DNA of 64,000 nt from Pseudeuparius sepicola. Taxonomy: Eukaryota > Arthropoda > Insecta > Coleoptera > Anthribidae. The position numbers were made by a program, and so were the translations under genes. The DNA is taken from contig OY987299.1 of assembly GCA_963920635.1 (NCBI GenBank), positions 63,904,692 to 63,968,691 of the forward strand, read 5' to 3'. Each line of letters starts with the position of its first letter. Position 1 is the first letter of the stretch. The notes under the pieces are model-generated. The model made no database searches, had not been told where the DNA came from, and saw nothing but the letters and a program-made list of their open reading frames with translations. This document shows positions 21,579 through 32,639 of this stretch, piece by piece.

Positions 21579-23518
21579 CAGTGTGACCCATTTGTTTTGG
21601 GGTCAGTCTGTAAAAAGTGTATCAATCGTGCGATTTGGCTGATTTTTTTTTTAAATTGTAGAGCTCGATGAACTGCACATTTTGAACAAAAATTGCCTGG
21701 TTCGCATAAAATCCAAAGCCTACTATGACCGTTTTTATGAGCAAAATTTTAAGAAACCATATTAGCGTTTTTTTTTTGAAAAAATCTGTGTGCGCCAATG
21801 GATTGAGCACCCCTCGAAATGGGTATGTACAAAATTTCATCAAAATATTTCAAGTAATAACGATTTTGTAGAAAAATTAAAAATGCAGCCAAGGTACGTC
21901 TTTATTTTCAAAAATTCAAAGTTGGCCATGGAAAATAATTGAATTGTTTACTTTTATTAAGTGTCAAACTGTCTAAATTGAGTTCAGAAATTGTTTGTGC
22001 TCAATACAATTAATTATCATAATTATGGAATATTTAAGCATAAGAGACAAAATAGAAATTGTTCGACTCGTGGGCGACAACGAGCGCTCGGCAGCAGAAG
22101 CTGCGGCCGAATTTAACAATAGACACCCAGGTAGATCAGTGAGTCGAAGTACTGTACAACGTATAAACAATATTTTTGATGAAACTGGATCGATTTCTAA
22201 AAATTTATTAAAAACTAGGCAAAATGGACGCCGTGGACTTGTTGAAAATAACAATCAAATGCTGCAATACTTTAGTGACAATCCTCGAAATAGTGTTCGA
22301 ACGGCTAGTTTAGACCTTCATATACCCAGAGAGAGTATAAGGAGATGTTTGAGACAAAACAAAATAAAACCGTTTAAGCCAAAATTTTTGCACACCCTGG
22401 AACCAGGAGATGAGGAGAGAAGATTAGAATTTTGCTATTGGCTGCAAGGTGAATATCTCCATAATGGCAACTTTTTAAATGAAATTTTATTCACCGACGA
22501 AGCCACGTTTACTACAAATGGTGTAGTATCAAGTCAAAACTGCCGTCACTGGTCAGCTGAAAATCCAGAGTTTATAATAAATGCAAGGAGACAATATTCA
22601 CAAAAAATTAACGTTTGGTGTGGAATACTACGCGACAGAATAATTGGCCCATTTTTCTTTGAAGGGAATTTGAATGCGGCTGGCTTCTTGAATTTTCTAG
22701 AAATTGAATTTAGAAATGCTTTAGATGAGTTACCATTAAGATACCGTTTAAATTTAAAGTTACAGTTAGATGGCAGTCCTATTCATAATGCTCGTTTAAT
22801 CAGAAACTGGCTAGATAATAATTTTGAAAACTGTTGGATAGGGCGAAATAGTCCTTTCTGTGAGTGGCCACCGAGATCTCCGGACTTAACTCCTTTAGAT
22901 TTTTTTCTTTGGGGTACACTTAAGCAAAATGTTTATAAGTCAAGACCCCATAATTTACAAGAACTGCAAGCTAGGATAAACCGTAGTTGTGAGGAAATTA
23001 CTCCACAGCAAATACGAAATGTAATTTTGAATGTACGCAAGAGGAACGACAAATGCATTGTAGAAAATGGAGGCTTGGTAGAAGTTACAAAAATTTTATA
23101 ATTTTAATTGTTTTTATGTTTTGTGTTTATAAGCATAAGGTTGTATTATTACAATTTAATTATTTTCCATGGCCAACTTTGAATTTTTGAAAATAAAGAC
23201 GTACCTTGGATGCATTTTTAATTTTTCTACAAAATCGTTATTACTTGAAATATTTTGATGAAATTTTGTACATACCCATTTCGAGGGGTGCTCAATCCAT
23301 TGGCGCACACAGATTTTTTCAAAAAAAAACGCTAATATGGTTTCTTAAAATTTTGCTCATAAAAACGGTCATAGTAGGCTTTGGATTTTATGCGAACCAG
23401 GCAATTTTTGTTCAAAATGTGCAGTTCATCCAGCTCTACAATTTAAAAAAAAAATCAGCCAAATCGCACGATTGATACACTTTTTACAGACTGACCCCAA
23501 AACAAATGGGTCACACTG
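21579..23518 (+). mobile_element. Mariner-like transposon, apparently intact, long TIRs
   Basis: The 1,940-bp element starts CAGTGTGACCCATTTGTTTT and ends in the mirror image, with TA duplications at 21577-21578 and 23519-23520. The TIRs are about 365 bp and almost identical, which is unusually long for mariner-type elements and implies recent insertion. It carries one full-length transposase ORF. It is inserted into the Tyr codon of the Penelope YVDD motif. An internally deleted relative sits at 42704-43566. Confidence 0.95.
22025..23101 (+). CDS. Mariner-superfamily transposase, full length
   Basis: The 358-residue ORF starts MEYLSIRDKIEIVRLVGDNE. I prefer this ATG over upstream non-ATG codons. 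Residues about 1-110 form paired helix-turn-helix domains, including SRSTVQRINNIF and RESIRRCLRQN. The catalytic core has LFTDEATF, LQLDGSPIHNARLIRNWL and WPPRSPDLTPLDFFLWG. I count 42 residues between the second and third catalytic Asp, close to the DD41D group. It ends VENGGLVEVTKIL. No stop or frameshift interrupts it, so it may encode active transposase for itself and the deleted copy at 42.7 kb. Confidence 0.9.
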   Translation: MEYLSIRDKIEIVRLVGDNERSAAEAAAEFNNRHPGRSVSRSTVQRINNIFDETGSISKNLLKTRQNGRRGLVENNNQMLQYFSDNPRNSVRTASLDLHIPRESIRRCLRQNKIKPFKPKFLHTLEPGDEERRLEFCYWLQGEYLHNGNFLNEILFTDEATFTTNGVVSSQNCRHWSAENPEFIINARRQYSQKINVWCGILRDRIIGPFFFEGNLNAAGFLNFLEIEFRNALDELPLRYRLNLKLQLDGSPIHNARLIRNWLDNNFENCWIGRNSPFCEWPPRSPDLTPLDFFLWGTLKQNVYKSRPHNLQELQARINRSCEEITPQQIRNVILNVRKRNDKCIVENGGLVEVTKIL

Positions 23519-23521
23519 TAT

Positions 23522-24693
23522 CTAAACCAATGTAAAATCTCGGCATTATTACTTGTTAATATTAAGGAATTTTCAAGGTAGTCCATGAAAATTTCAGCTA
23601 AAAGAGGTGATAAGCTACTTCCCATTGCCAGTCCATCAGGTTGTTGGTAGTATTTGTTGTTGAAAATGAAGAAATTCTGGGAAAGGCAATGATTTAATAG
23701 AGATAGAATATCAATGATCACTGAATCTCTGACCTTGCTTTTTGATAGAAGTTCACCCACTAAAGACACTGTTTCGTTCTTGGGGACGGTAGTGAAAAGA
23801 TTGCTTATGTCAAATGAGACCAATAAATATTTAGAAGGCAGTTGTAAGGTTTGGATCTCCTTAATTAGTGCCAATGAATTAATTACCCCATGCTTTGGTT
23901 TAAAGTTGGTAAGGTTTTTAATAAGTTTGCAAATGAAATCAGATATAATATATACCAGGGTGTTGGTAAAACTCTAATTGGTATTCCATCTTTGTGGATT
24001 TTTGGGAGTCCATATAATCTAGGCACGGTTGGATTGCTAGAAACAAGGTTGTGAGGGGCCTCAAATTCTAAAAAGAAATTTTTAAAATGTTTAGTAAGCT
24101 TAGTTGTTTTCCTAATGAATGAGTTGAAAGGATTGCTAGTTAAAGTTTTGAAATTATTAACAACTAGGAAAGACTCCACTTTTTGAACATAATCCGTCCT
24201 ATGCATAATCACAAGACAATTTCCTTTGTCGGCTTTGGAAAAAATCAAATTTTGGTTAATTATTTTTGTTTTGATGTTCTTGAGTATTTTAAAAAAACTT
24301 TTCTGAAACCTTGGAATTTGATGACATGATATTTTTCTTTTTTTATTATTTTTTTTTGAATTTGTATAAGATGTTGAAGACATCGTTACGAATAGATTTT
24401 TTTAAATTGAAATCAGAGGAGATCTGCTCAATTGCTACATCTACCTCGACAGCAAAGGACAAGAGATCACTTTCAGATATGGTATGTTTAATGCAATAAC
24501 CGAGACCAAGTCTCAGAACGACCATTTCATCGCCGTCGAATGTGATATTTGACAAGTTTTTGATTCGATCATGAAAACTGAAACCTGAGAATTTTTTGGG
24601 ATTCCTTACTTTGTCCCTAGACCTATCTACCCTGTTCTTTAAAAGATTTTTAAGCTTAGAATTGACCTTATCGAACTTAACTCGTCTCTCCAA
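23522..24693 (-). pseudogene. Penelope-like RT N-terminal half
   Basis: Minus-strand frames show KADKGNCLVIMHRTDYVQ, then VPRLYGLPKIHKDG, then YLLVSFDISNLFTTVP and QQPDGLAMGSSLSPLLAEIF, the standard Penelope RT motifs in order. The frame changes near 24350 and 23880. The segment stops at WFRY, where the mariner begins. The N-terminal piece 24693-24346 (a basic RDKVRNPKKFSGF region) belongs to the same protein by position. Confidence 0.8.
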
Positions 24694-24710
24694 CTCCAGT
24701 TTTCATAACA

Positions 24711-25922
24711 AGTAGGTACGACTTGGTAATAAAATTGAAGATTAAAATGCAAATTTGTTAAAATTAATGTATTAAATTTATATATAATATAATGTAGACC
24801 ACATCCGAATAGTCTTCTAATGCTATTTTCTGTTCAGTGCCAATAATTTTATCAGCTAGTGAGATAGGATGGTCTGTATAAATTACTACTACTTTTTGGA
24901 TACATACAATCTAAAATACATAGTTTATTGGTGGTTGTGGTTGTGCTCTAGGATTTGGAGTTAATTTTTAATCTAGCATACGAGATAAAATACATCTTAT
25001 TATATTATGCAGATACTTAATTATCATTAAAATTATCCATTTATTCTATAGAGCATCTTCTTTGCTCCTCTTTTTCCTGTTTTCTGTACCTAATAATAAT
25101 TCTGCAGAACATTTTGTGATACTGGAGTCATTTTAAATAATTCCCAGAGCCTTTACACTTCTTGTTAGCATGCGCGCTAAACAAGATTATTTTCTTTTGA
25201 ATTATTTTTAGGTTGAAATGACATTCTTTTGGTGTCATATTTTCTTGCTGATATTTTTGTCAACTTAAAACTTAAACTATTCGATTATAGCCGCGTTCCT
25301 TTTGCCCCTACACTGAGAACTTTAGCTCAGTTGTTAGCCGATCCACTCAGTTTGTTTTTTCCTGTCAAAGGCTCATCTTGTGAAAGAGTCATTTTCCTCA
25401 CCACCAAACTGAGCCAATATGCTCGATAGTGAGTGTCCTCGCGAGGATGTGCTTGAAGGGTGAAGGGGGAGGTAAAAAATCTCACTTTAGATCACATTCT
25501 CATTTGTAAAAGGAACTGCCACCAACTGAGATAAAGTAAGAATTCTTAAGAAAAGTGGCAAAAGGAACGTGGCAAATGTTATTCATATTTACGCCTAATA
25601 AGTTATTATCTAGGGCAACCAGACATACATTGTTTCAGTTTCCTATTTAAAAAAAACCAGATAGGTAGGTATATGAAAAAAAAACACTCCGCCCATGAGT
25701 TCCCATCATTTTTCTTTGAACCTAACATTTTTGCAGAGGCAAAAGATAGAAAGTAAGCTATAGCTATCTCTATAATGCCCAAAATCGGCGAATAATGACA
25801 CTAATGACTTTATTGTCACTCCAGATCCTCTGAAATCTCGTTTAAGACATTTGAAAGGAAGTTATGGCCAACAGACGTCAGCATGTCGTTGTAAACCCTC
25901 TTAAGCTCACAATTGATGTAAT
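24711..25922. other. Gene-free stretch between Penelope-like and DIRS sequences
   Basis: AT-rich. A partial inverted repeat with CGTTCCTTTTGCC near 25295 and its complement near 25565 suggests a MITE relic. The ORF at 25229-25429 follows that repeat and is not supported as a gene. Confidence 0.4.
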
Positions 25923-26717
25923 CTAGCTTCGCGTAGTGTCTACATATTTCTTTTTTTTATGATTTTCACTTGTAACTCTTCTTTCCAGTTCTGGCTGATG
26001 TTCTTTGTTGTATACTACACTTCTCTCGTCCCATATAATGCCCAGATATTCTATTCGAGAGGACGGAATCTCCATGGATTTGTCTCGATTGATTACCCAG
26101 CCCAAACTCTCCATAAAAGATATGGCTTCAGATACGTGGTGTCGGAGTGACACCGGATCCTGGTCTGCCAGTAGAAAGTCGTCGAGGTACACTATAATTC
26201 TCAAACCTCTGTTCCGGAGCTGACTTGCCACCCAATTTGATAACCTTGCAAAAGTAAGAGGCGCGCTTGAGAGACCAAAGGGAAGACAAGTCATTTGTAA
26301 CACGCTTCCTTCGCTGACAAGAGACAGAAACCTTCGGTGCTGGGGTTTTATCGGGACATGGAAGTACGCTTGCGTGATATCCAGTTTTACCATAAAATCC
26401 CCTCTTTGTAAGAATCCTGGCACCTTGGAATGATTTATTAAACGGATATTTCGAGGGTGCAGATATTGGTTTTGGAGAGAAAGCCTGGCTTCGTCAGATC
26501 TTTCCAGAATCCCCTGCTCGATCATTCGCTGAATCTCCTTCATTCCGGGCGTGGAAAAACGCTTGCCGCCATTCGCAGAGAGGGATACTAAGGGCGGCTT
26601 CCTTATAAACGGGATGGAGTATCCTTTTACTATGTTTAGGACACATCTAGGACCTCGGAACTTCTCCCAGACCGGTAAGTAATCTACCAGCCAGCCACCT
26701 CTGAAGGTCGGCGACAT
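25923..26717 (-). pseudogene. DIRS reverse transcriptase (5' two thirds)
   Basis: The 264-codon frame carries MKEIQRMIEQGILERSD, FMVKLDITQAYFHVPI, CLPFGLSSAPLTFARL and IVYLDDFLLADQD with the catalytic YLDD, then YLGIIWDERSVVYN. It matches DIRS-type RTs in order and spacing and is open throughout, but it is cut off before RNase H at about 25930, where unrelated DNA begins. It directly follows the gag-like ORF (2 bp apart). Confidence 0.8.
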
Positions 26718-26718
26718 G

Positions 26719-28172
26719 TCAATAATTTCTGGCCCTACCGCCGGAGAAAGCTCTCTTACGAGGTCTCCCTTTGCCTCCAGTTTCTGTATTTTTGCGCTTA
26801 GGAGCAGTTCTCGATGTCCAATCCTGGTAGCCGAGAAGGTCCGAAAAAAAAAACATGTTTGAGCAGTTCAGCAAGAGACTCCTCCGAAAAAAGATGAGAC
26901 GCTGAAGGCGGAATATTTTCCAACAGAGAAGACACGTACTCATTGCAGGGACTGAAGACCCTCCTTCTTTGTTCAATCGCCTCTGATCTCCGTCCACACG
27001 TGTATTGGAGAAAGCTTTAAAATCTGAGTCTGGACCCAAAAACTGTCCCTGTATGCTCGAGCACAGCTCCGGATGTTTTGCAGCGAAATCCTTTACTGCT
27101 TTAGTGAATGCCTCTCGTTGTAGAAGAAGACCATGCAAGATGGTACTGAGCGTCGCGTCCATCTTTATCAATTGGTCACGAGTATTCCTGGAAGGAGACA
27201 GGTGTAACAACTGCTGATTTGTACGCAGTGCACTGAAAACTGGTGCGGCCTGAAGCTTTCTCTGAACGTCTGCATATCTAATTTTGGCAAAGGATTTCTG
27301 CCCCAATCGCTGACACTGCATACCCTGCTCTGCAATGTGAGGCTTGGAGGCCGCAACTGAGGGCTCCTGCTCCTTAGTAGCAGGTAGGAAATCTAGCTCG
27401 ACCTCTTCATCTGGTGGGAATCCGGGTGGTACCCAAGAATCAGCTGTTTCCGCCCTAGGTTCCATACTAGCAACAGGAAGGGGTTCCTCCTGCTCCTCAT
27501 AATCACATTCATCTGAATATTCCAACTCTGACTCGACGTCGGCAGCCGATCGCTCAAATTTTTCCATAAAGTTGGTTATCATAGATTTTAATTCCGCATG
27601 ATTCCGTTCCAACCGGTCCAATCGACTCTCATGTTTGGAGCCAAACTGGCAGGTGGTGTATCCATGTTCTCGTCCTCCGAGGCTTCCAAGGCAAGCTGAT
27701 GCGAAGCGTTCTTGCGAGAGAGCAGAAGAGGTTTCATATATATTAAGGCCTCTAACACAATTTCACTCTGAGCTGCGGATCCTTTTACCCGCGCTGCAAG
27801 GGTGGGAGGGCCCATTATAAGACCTACGCAGAATAGCCAAGAGAGCATCTTTACTTTCATGTCCCTGTAGGGTCGCTCGGACAAGCTGGTAGCCTTCGGG
27901 TTGAAAGCGCGGGCGATACCAACTGTTGGCAAGGTGAATCGTACTTTGTTGAGGATTTGAGGATCAAGGTCGCTACCAAGCAGCTCATTTCCGTCAAACT
28001 TGACCGCCTTCCAGTTTTGCCTCCCCTCTGGTAAGTGAACAGAATTTTCTGCAATCAATCGTGTATGTTCGGCGCATTGAGGACAAATAAGCGAGTCTAA
28101 ATATAATAAATCAGGAAATTCTCCAATCCAGAATTTCGAATCATGAAACGTTGAGAACCAGAGGGAAATCAA
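26719..28172 (-). pseudogene. DIRS gag-like ORF, one frameshift
   Basis: Two overlapping minus frames (28172-27588 and 27621-26719) make up this region. The first contains KAVKFDGNELLGSDLDPQIL and TLPTVGIARAFNPKATSLSE. The second contains an acidic stretch (DECDYEEQEEPLP) and a basic C-terminus (GGKGRPRKRAFSGGRARNY), typical of DIRS gag proteins. One frameshift in the 27588-27621 overlap separates them. Its position immediately 5' of the RT supports the call. Confidence 0.6.
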
Positions 28173-28992
28173 CCAAAGTTAGTAGTGTAAAAAGTAACGG
28201 AAAGAAATAGAATAAGATGCTCTTTATAATATGTGCTCCTATAAATAAGCAACTCTGAATAAAATTATACAATGTTTATCTGGATGTTTATTTAACCTAC
28301 CCAATAAGAAGAACAGGTTAAGTATCCCAGATGAATCGTAATTAAAATGAAACGTATTTTTTGTATGAATCTGCCAGTACTCAAGGTTTTCAAACAGCTA
28401 GAAAATGCCTGACTGTAGTTCAGAGCATTGTTTTCTGCATATTAAATCAACAAGACAAATCAAAATAAAATATAAAAGTACAAATAATTTAAATTATTTG
28501 TTGATAGTTCAAATGCGATCGCGCGTAAATTCCCCCGATTATTACTCTATTCTACTGGCATTGGCTAATAAAATGCTTGTAATAAACGTGGCAACTCTGT
28601 CGGGCTACACAAGAACCGCATGTCATATAGGTAATATTAATATTTAAGTAAATTTGGTATATAAATACTTGGAAGTATTTAAAACTGAAGAGTAAGTATT
28701 TATAAATACAAATATTGCCAGCTCTGTTGCCTATTTTCCTAATCGGTGAAATAACCAGTATTTCCTAACTAGTTAGATAAACTTTGAGTAGGAAGAGTAG
28801 GGCGTTTCGGGAAGTTTAGGTTGGTGTGAAAGTTTCGGGTATTCTATAAAGTAAATTGCTTTGAAATTTACTTCAAATTGTAAATTTCAAAATACCAATC
28901 CCGTATTTTACCTAGAGTATATTATTCAAAGAAAACTTCAACTTTTCTTTTTCTGAAATATGTTTATGGTAATTTAAATCTTTTTGTTTCAG
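28173..28992 (+). other. End of SelT intron 1
   Basis: AT-rich intronic sequence ending in the acceptor TTTTTGTTTCAG before exon 2. The preceding pyrimidine tract supports it. The ORF at 28405-28647 has no support. Confidence 0.6.
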
Positions 28993-29122
28993 TTATTCCT
29001 GTGGATATAGAAAAATGTTTGACCAGTATGTTACAATAATAAATCAGAAATATCCATTTATTCTTATAGATGGAGGAAATTATGATCCTCCAGGCTTTAA
29101 CATGTTTATTGCGAGGAGTCTT
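28993..29122 (+). CDS. SelT: Selenoprotein T homolog, exon 2
   Basis: The acceptor TTTCAG|T is followed by a frame completing the redox motif and reading YSCGYRKMFDQYVTIINQKY, then IDGGNYDPPGFNMFIARSL, then a donor CTT|GTAAGT. These are hallmark SelT segments: CxxC/CxxU, GYR, and YPxxxIDGGNYDPPG. The motif is C-Y-S-C with Cys in the selenocysteine position, so no SECIS element is required. The frame runs 43 codons from the junction, ending in phase 0. Later exons (transmembrane region and C-terminal half) are not in the window as far as I can see. Confidence 0.9.
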
Positions 29123-29717
29123 GTAAGTATAACAACAAGTAGTAATCCTGTACAGGGTGATTCATCCAAGAGTTTTTTATATTTCCCAAATCTGCACTCA
29201 GAAAAACTATTGAACACGAAATAAAAAAGTTACAGGCGTTAGGAGTGTTTTTAGTATAATAATACGCATCTTCCTGATTACAAAGATATTAATATGTCAC
29301 GAGTAGTGAAGCAAAGGGGTTTCTGGGACAAAATGGCCGCCGTTTCCAAGGTCGACGGTTAAAGGTTACGAAGATGCGGTGGGGGGTTCAAGGTTAAATC
29401 GCTTTCAAGGTTTCTGGGAATTGGCATACAAGGTCAAGTGGACGGGGCCGGGGTTTTAGAGTCACGTTGATTTCTGGGAATTGTGGTTCAAGGTCAAGGG
29501 GCGTGGTTTCCGAGAATCGCGTTAATTTCTGAGAATTGCTTTGAAGGTGAACCCATCTAGGATTCGGGGAACTGCTTCAAGGCCCCTCTAGCTTTGATAA
29601 AATACATAGTTTGCTGTTGTGTGGAGTTCAGTAGTAGAGGTGAGCTAAGATGGCTTACAGCTAAGAAATGGATTTGAAAATCATCAACACATTTAGTTGC
29701 TTGTCTCAGGCCGAAGG
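29123..29717. other. Start of a long SelT intron 2; CAGGGTG end and short direct repeats
   Basis: A TA-flanked CAGGGTGATTCATCCAA end is at 29153. From about 29340 to 29590, words such as TTCTGGGAATTG and TTCAAGGTCAAG recur irregularly. No gene supported. Confidence 0.4.
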
Positions 29718-29936
29718 TAAAGTTGGCTGAATTGGGTGAAGGTGTGCCGATGAAAATTATCTCTGGGAAGGTGGTCAAAACAACGTTCGGGGAGACCATT
29801 TTGCTGGAGTTGGAGCATGGTGTCGTTTTCCTGCCGAACAGAGTGGCGGAGGCGTTCAAACCGTGGCTCTAACATTTTTCCAGTGGAAAATACTCGCTGG
29901 TTTACAAAGGACAAGTGGAATCAGTTTGAAATAGTA
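29718..29936 (+). pseudogene. Small unidentified ORF fragment with one in-frame stop
   Basis: The + frame reads EGVPMKIISGKVVKTTFGET, then VFLPNRVAEAFKPWL, a TAA, and SSGKYSLVYKGQVE in the same frame before the next stop. Composition and alternating hydrophobic pattern look like a real small beta-rich protein. From memory, similar short ORFs occur repeatedly in hemipteran genomes near Polinton-like sequence; I cannot name a function. Minus ORFs over it are shadows. Confidence 0.35.
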
Positions 29937-30401
29937 GAAAATTGTCATGTCCCCATGAGGATATAGAAAATTAACCTGGGGGGAACTAACATGGTAAATT
30001 TGAATGTTTTAGTCATAAAACGTACTGTCTTAATAAAGGAAAGAAAAACTAATATCATGGTAGCCTGTGTTTTAAATGTTATAAAATATCTCGTAATTAT
30101 TTTTAATAAAGGTTTAAACATCACGCAATATTTTACTATGAGTAATGTAGGATCGAAACTGTTGTAAATAAAACATTTGAATTTACAAACTTTATTTGCT
30201 GAGAATAGTTAAACAATGCCGGCATGACTTACAAAGTGGCTGGATCAAGCGATCCATAATTCTAGCAATGAAAAACAGCAACATGCCAAGTACTGTTTAA
30301 AATGTGGAATAATAACCCATTCATAAATGGCAGTATCTTTATGAGTCACACAGCAGTTGCAAGGCTCAGTCTAAATTGAAATGATACTAACTTAAATATT
30401 T
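29937..30401. other. Gene-free stretch
   Basis: AT-rich spacer with AATAAA at about 30167. No gene or clear repeat. Confidence 0.35.
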
Positions 30402-30462
30402 ATGCTAAAGGAACACTAAACGAAAGCGTTTTAAACTTAAATTAAAAATTAAAAGTTATCCC
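30402..30462. repeat. Possible left terminal segment of Polinton-like copy 1
   Basis: TGCTAAAGGAACACTAAACG and AAAGCGTTTTAAACTTAAAT match, in inverted orientation, the block at about 63431-63475 (AGTTTAAAACGCTTTCCTTT ...). Inverted partners at the outer left of copy 1 and outer right of copy 2 are what terminal inverted repeats of related elements would look like. Confidence 0.4.
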
Positions 30463-30603
30463 ACGCTGGAATCGACGATCCAGTGTTTACATAATTGGTG
30501 GTGAATTAAAGCAACTTTACCATGTGGGTCTTCAATAAACCATTCATTATATGAAATTAAACTTTATACAAACAGCATTTATATAAAAAGGCTTTCAAAC
30601 GTT

Positions 30604-30692
30604 GAGGTCTGTCTAACTTTAAGTAAACTTTAAAATCTTAATGTAAATTAACGTGCTCGGTCGTCGGATATTATATAAATATTTTTGATACG
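30604..30692 (+). promoter_or_regulatory. Putative Polinton late-gene promoter region
   Basis: The blocks GAGGTC..CTAAC..AAGTAAAC and GTGCTCGG....GGATATTATATAAATATT are repeated in the same orientation at 63303-63378. The shared TATATAA lies some 290 bp upstream of the capsid-like ORF. Function is inferred only from position and conservation. Confidence 0.3.
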
Positions 30693-30963
30693 GTGAACAT
30701 TTAAAGAATTAACACTTAAATTAGAGAATAAGCGAGTTTGGGAAAAATAAATTACTAATGATTGAGATTTTGTGTTGCAGTTTTGAAACTTATAAATATA
30801 TCTTCGTGTAAAGACTTGCATTCAGTCTAATGTTATCATTAGCAGGAGACTGTTTGGTTAATAGCCACTTTATAAACACACTCGCCTGAACCTCACGAGC
30901 GTCAACCTCGCAACCTGACGCTTACGTCTAAAAGCAGAAATATTTTAAAGTCGCTCAGATATA

Positions 30964-32128
30964 ATGTCGTTTGACCAAATGTATTCGACGTGTATCAAAG
31001 CCCAAAGTATGATGAGTTAATCCAATGCATAGAAAGCCGTACTTACTATCCTTTCGGTAAGTCTTTTATGAATAATGACATCATTGAAATAACAATTAAC
31101 CAGGGAGATGCTTGGTTGTTAATGTACGATGCCGCAATTTTTATTAAAGGAGAAATAAAACCTACCCAAAGAGAAGGCACTTGCGAATTAGTTAATAATG
31201 CCTCGGCTTTCTTCTTCGACTCTATATCTTATGAACTTAACGGACAAGAAGTAGATTCTGTGAGGGAGACATTTTAAGCAGTATCAGAGCGTATCTTTGC
31301 TACAACCCCACCGATGAAAAATGCACCTCAAGTTATACCCGGGGAAAAAACCATTTTGAATAGAGACTCAACGTTTAGTGTTAGAGTTCCACTTAAACAC
31401 CTGTTTGGCATCTTTAATGATTACCAACATGCAATTTCTGGTAAACAAACAATGCGGTTAACTAGAGCTCGAAATGACAAACATTCTATATTGCTGGGAC
31501 AAACACCCGGTACGACTCCAGATTTAACGGTTGAAGTAATCGTTAGTAGCATCGAGCTGAAAGTAAAACATGTAATACCAAACGATAAAATTAAGTATAA
31601 CTTATTGCAAGCCCTCAAGAGTAACAAAACTCATCTTGATACCGTTTTGCAAATGGGAGTTACACAAATTATCTAGTCTCACCGTAAATGCAACCAAAGA
31701 AATATGGTCCGTTAAAACCTGCCACAGTGGAAGCCCAAGGTTTGTTATTGTCGGCTTTCAGACCGACCGCAAAGAAAATTCAAAAGTCGATCCGACATAC
31801 TTTGATCACGTAAATATTTCTGACGTAAGCCTTATAATAAACGGCGAATACTTTCTCTTTGAACGCTTGCGGCAAGATTTTAAGAGGGATTACTCACGTT
31901 GCAATGAAACAATTAAAATGAGCACTGTTGATGTTAAATTGGATATTGAGAGCTCAAGGATTTTCAGACAAAACCCACGCATATTGCATCATTATTTTTC
32001 AAGGCAGAGTTTTGGAATATTTACCGTTGAGCGAAACTGTAAGAATCTATATGATGTAAACAGATCCTGGATGTAAATGCAGGGACATCAGTACCATACC
32101 AACAGTTTAATTCGAGAACTAAGTTAAG
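30964..32128 (+). pseudogene. Polinton capsid-like protein, frameshifted
   Basis: Three + segments (30990-31277, 31278-31676, 31650-32076) belong together. They show an internal TAA at about 31275 and frameshifts near 31000, 31660 and 32070. Visible blocks include YPFGKSFMNNDIIEITINQ, SYELNGQEVDSVRE and PRFVIVGFQTDRKENSKV. The domain order and length (about 380 residues) fit the major-capsid-like proteins of arthropod Polinton-like elements, thought to be double jelly-roll. That fold assignment is inference. The reading region ends where the next ORF begins at 32129. Confidence 0.5.
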
Positions 32129-32512
32129 ATGAAGATTGCTGTAGTCGACATGCAAGGTTTCTCGGTGGAGAATGGATTTTATCCCAAGGAATTGATAATT
32201 AAAATTAATGGACAAGTGATGCATATGGCTATAGCTCCCCCAAAAACTTCTATGGGACGTGCGACATGTGGTGGAAGAAAATTTTCTGGGAATAAAATGT
32301 TCAAGCGGACATGTCGAGTACAACAAATTGGTTGAAATAGTGCAAACTGCTCTACTGGACGTCCACAATAGTTTATGTGAAGGGGCATCAAAAAGAACGT
32401 TTTCTATGTGGAATAATCAACAATAAAGTGGTCGATGTGGAAAATTTGCAAAACAATTGGATCGATGTGCCGTTATTTGAAAAAGACATTCCGAAGTATC
32501 TACTACAATGAA
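32129..32512 (+). pseudogene. Second Polinton-associated gene, starts MKIAVVDMQGF
   Basis: An ATG at 32129 opens AVVDMQGFSVENGFYPKELI, then IAPPKTSMG and a stop after about 68 codons. Similarity to the same protein continues in other frames to about 32510. The VVDxQGF start is one I associate with a widespread Polinton-linked ORF of hemipterans, but its function is not known to me. It follows the capsid-like gene with essentially no spacer, suggesting they were read together. Confidence 0.4.
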
Positions 32513-32639
32513 AATAAAAAATGCATGTGTAGCTTTAGGAATTGTGAAAAATTATATTCTTGGTTAGGGAAGTACTTAATTGATTACTAAAAGTTGTAAG
32601 TTTTTATTTAAATAAAGGCTTTCATTTGCATTTTCTTGT

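Larger units (their letters stand above)
20631..24710 (-). mobile_element. Penelope-like retroelement (RT plus GIY-YIG), split by a mariner
   Basis: Minus-strand fragments give a Penelope-type reverse transcriptase and C-terminal GIY-YIG endonuclease in order: 24693-24346, 24383-23883, 23874-23522 and 21576-20631. The mariner-like transposon at 21579-23518 sits between the last two. No 5' flank or terminal repeat could be drawn, so the ends are approximate. It lies within the segment that interrupts the DIRS element. Confidence 0.8.
18138..28200 (-). mobile_element. DIRS-like tyrosine-recombinase retrotransposon, broken
   Basis: Read on the minus strand, gag-like frames (28172-26719) are followed by a reverse transcriptase (26717-25923). 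After a roughly 6 kb interruption come a DIRS-type RNase H-side segment (19804-19270) and a tyrosine recombinase (19262-18210). This order and the recombinase define the DIRS order. A stem GGGGTCAAGCC/GGCTTGACCCC lies at 18143-18236 near the 3' end. The region 19805-25922, with a Penelope-like element and mariner, has replaced or interrupted the RT/RNase H boundary. It is antisense to SelT within intron 1. Confidence 0.75.

Noticed and set aside
22025..23101. Upstream extension of the transposase to 21995
   Set aside because: That extension begins at TTG; the ATG at 22025 starts the conserved protein, and the deleted copy at 42.7 kb shows the same start region.
29557..29914. Two minus-strand ORFs
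   Set aside because: The + strand frame has the more protein-like sequence; the minus ORFs are its shadow.
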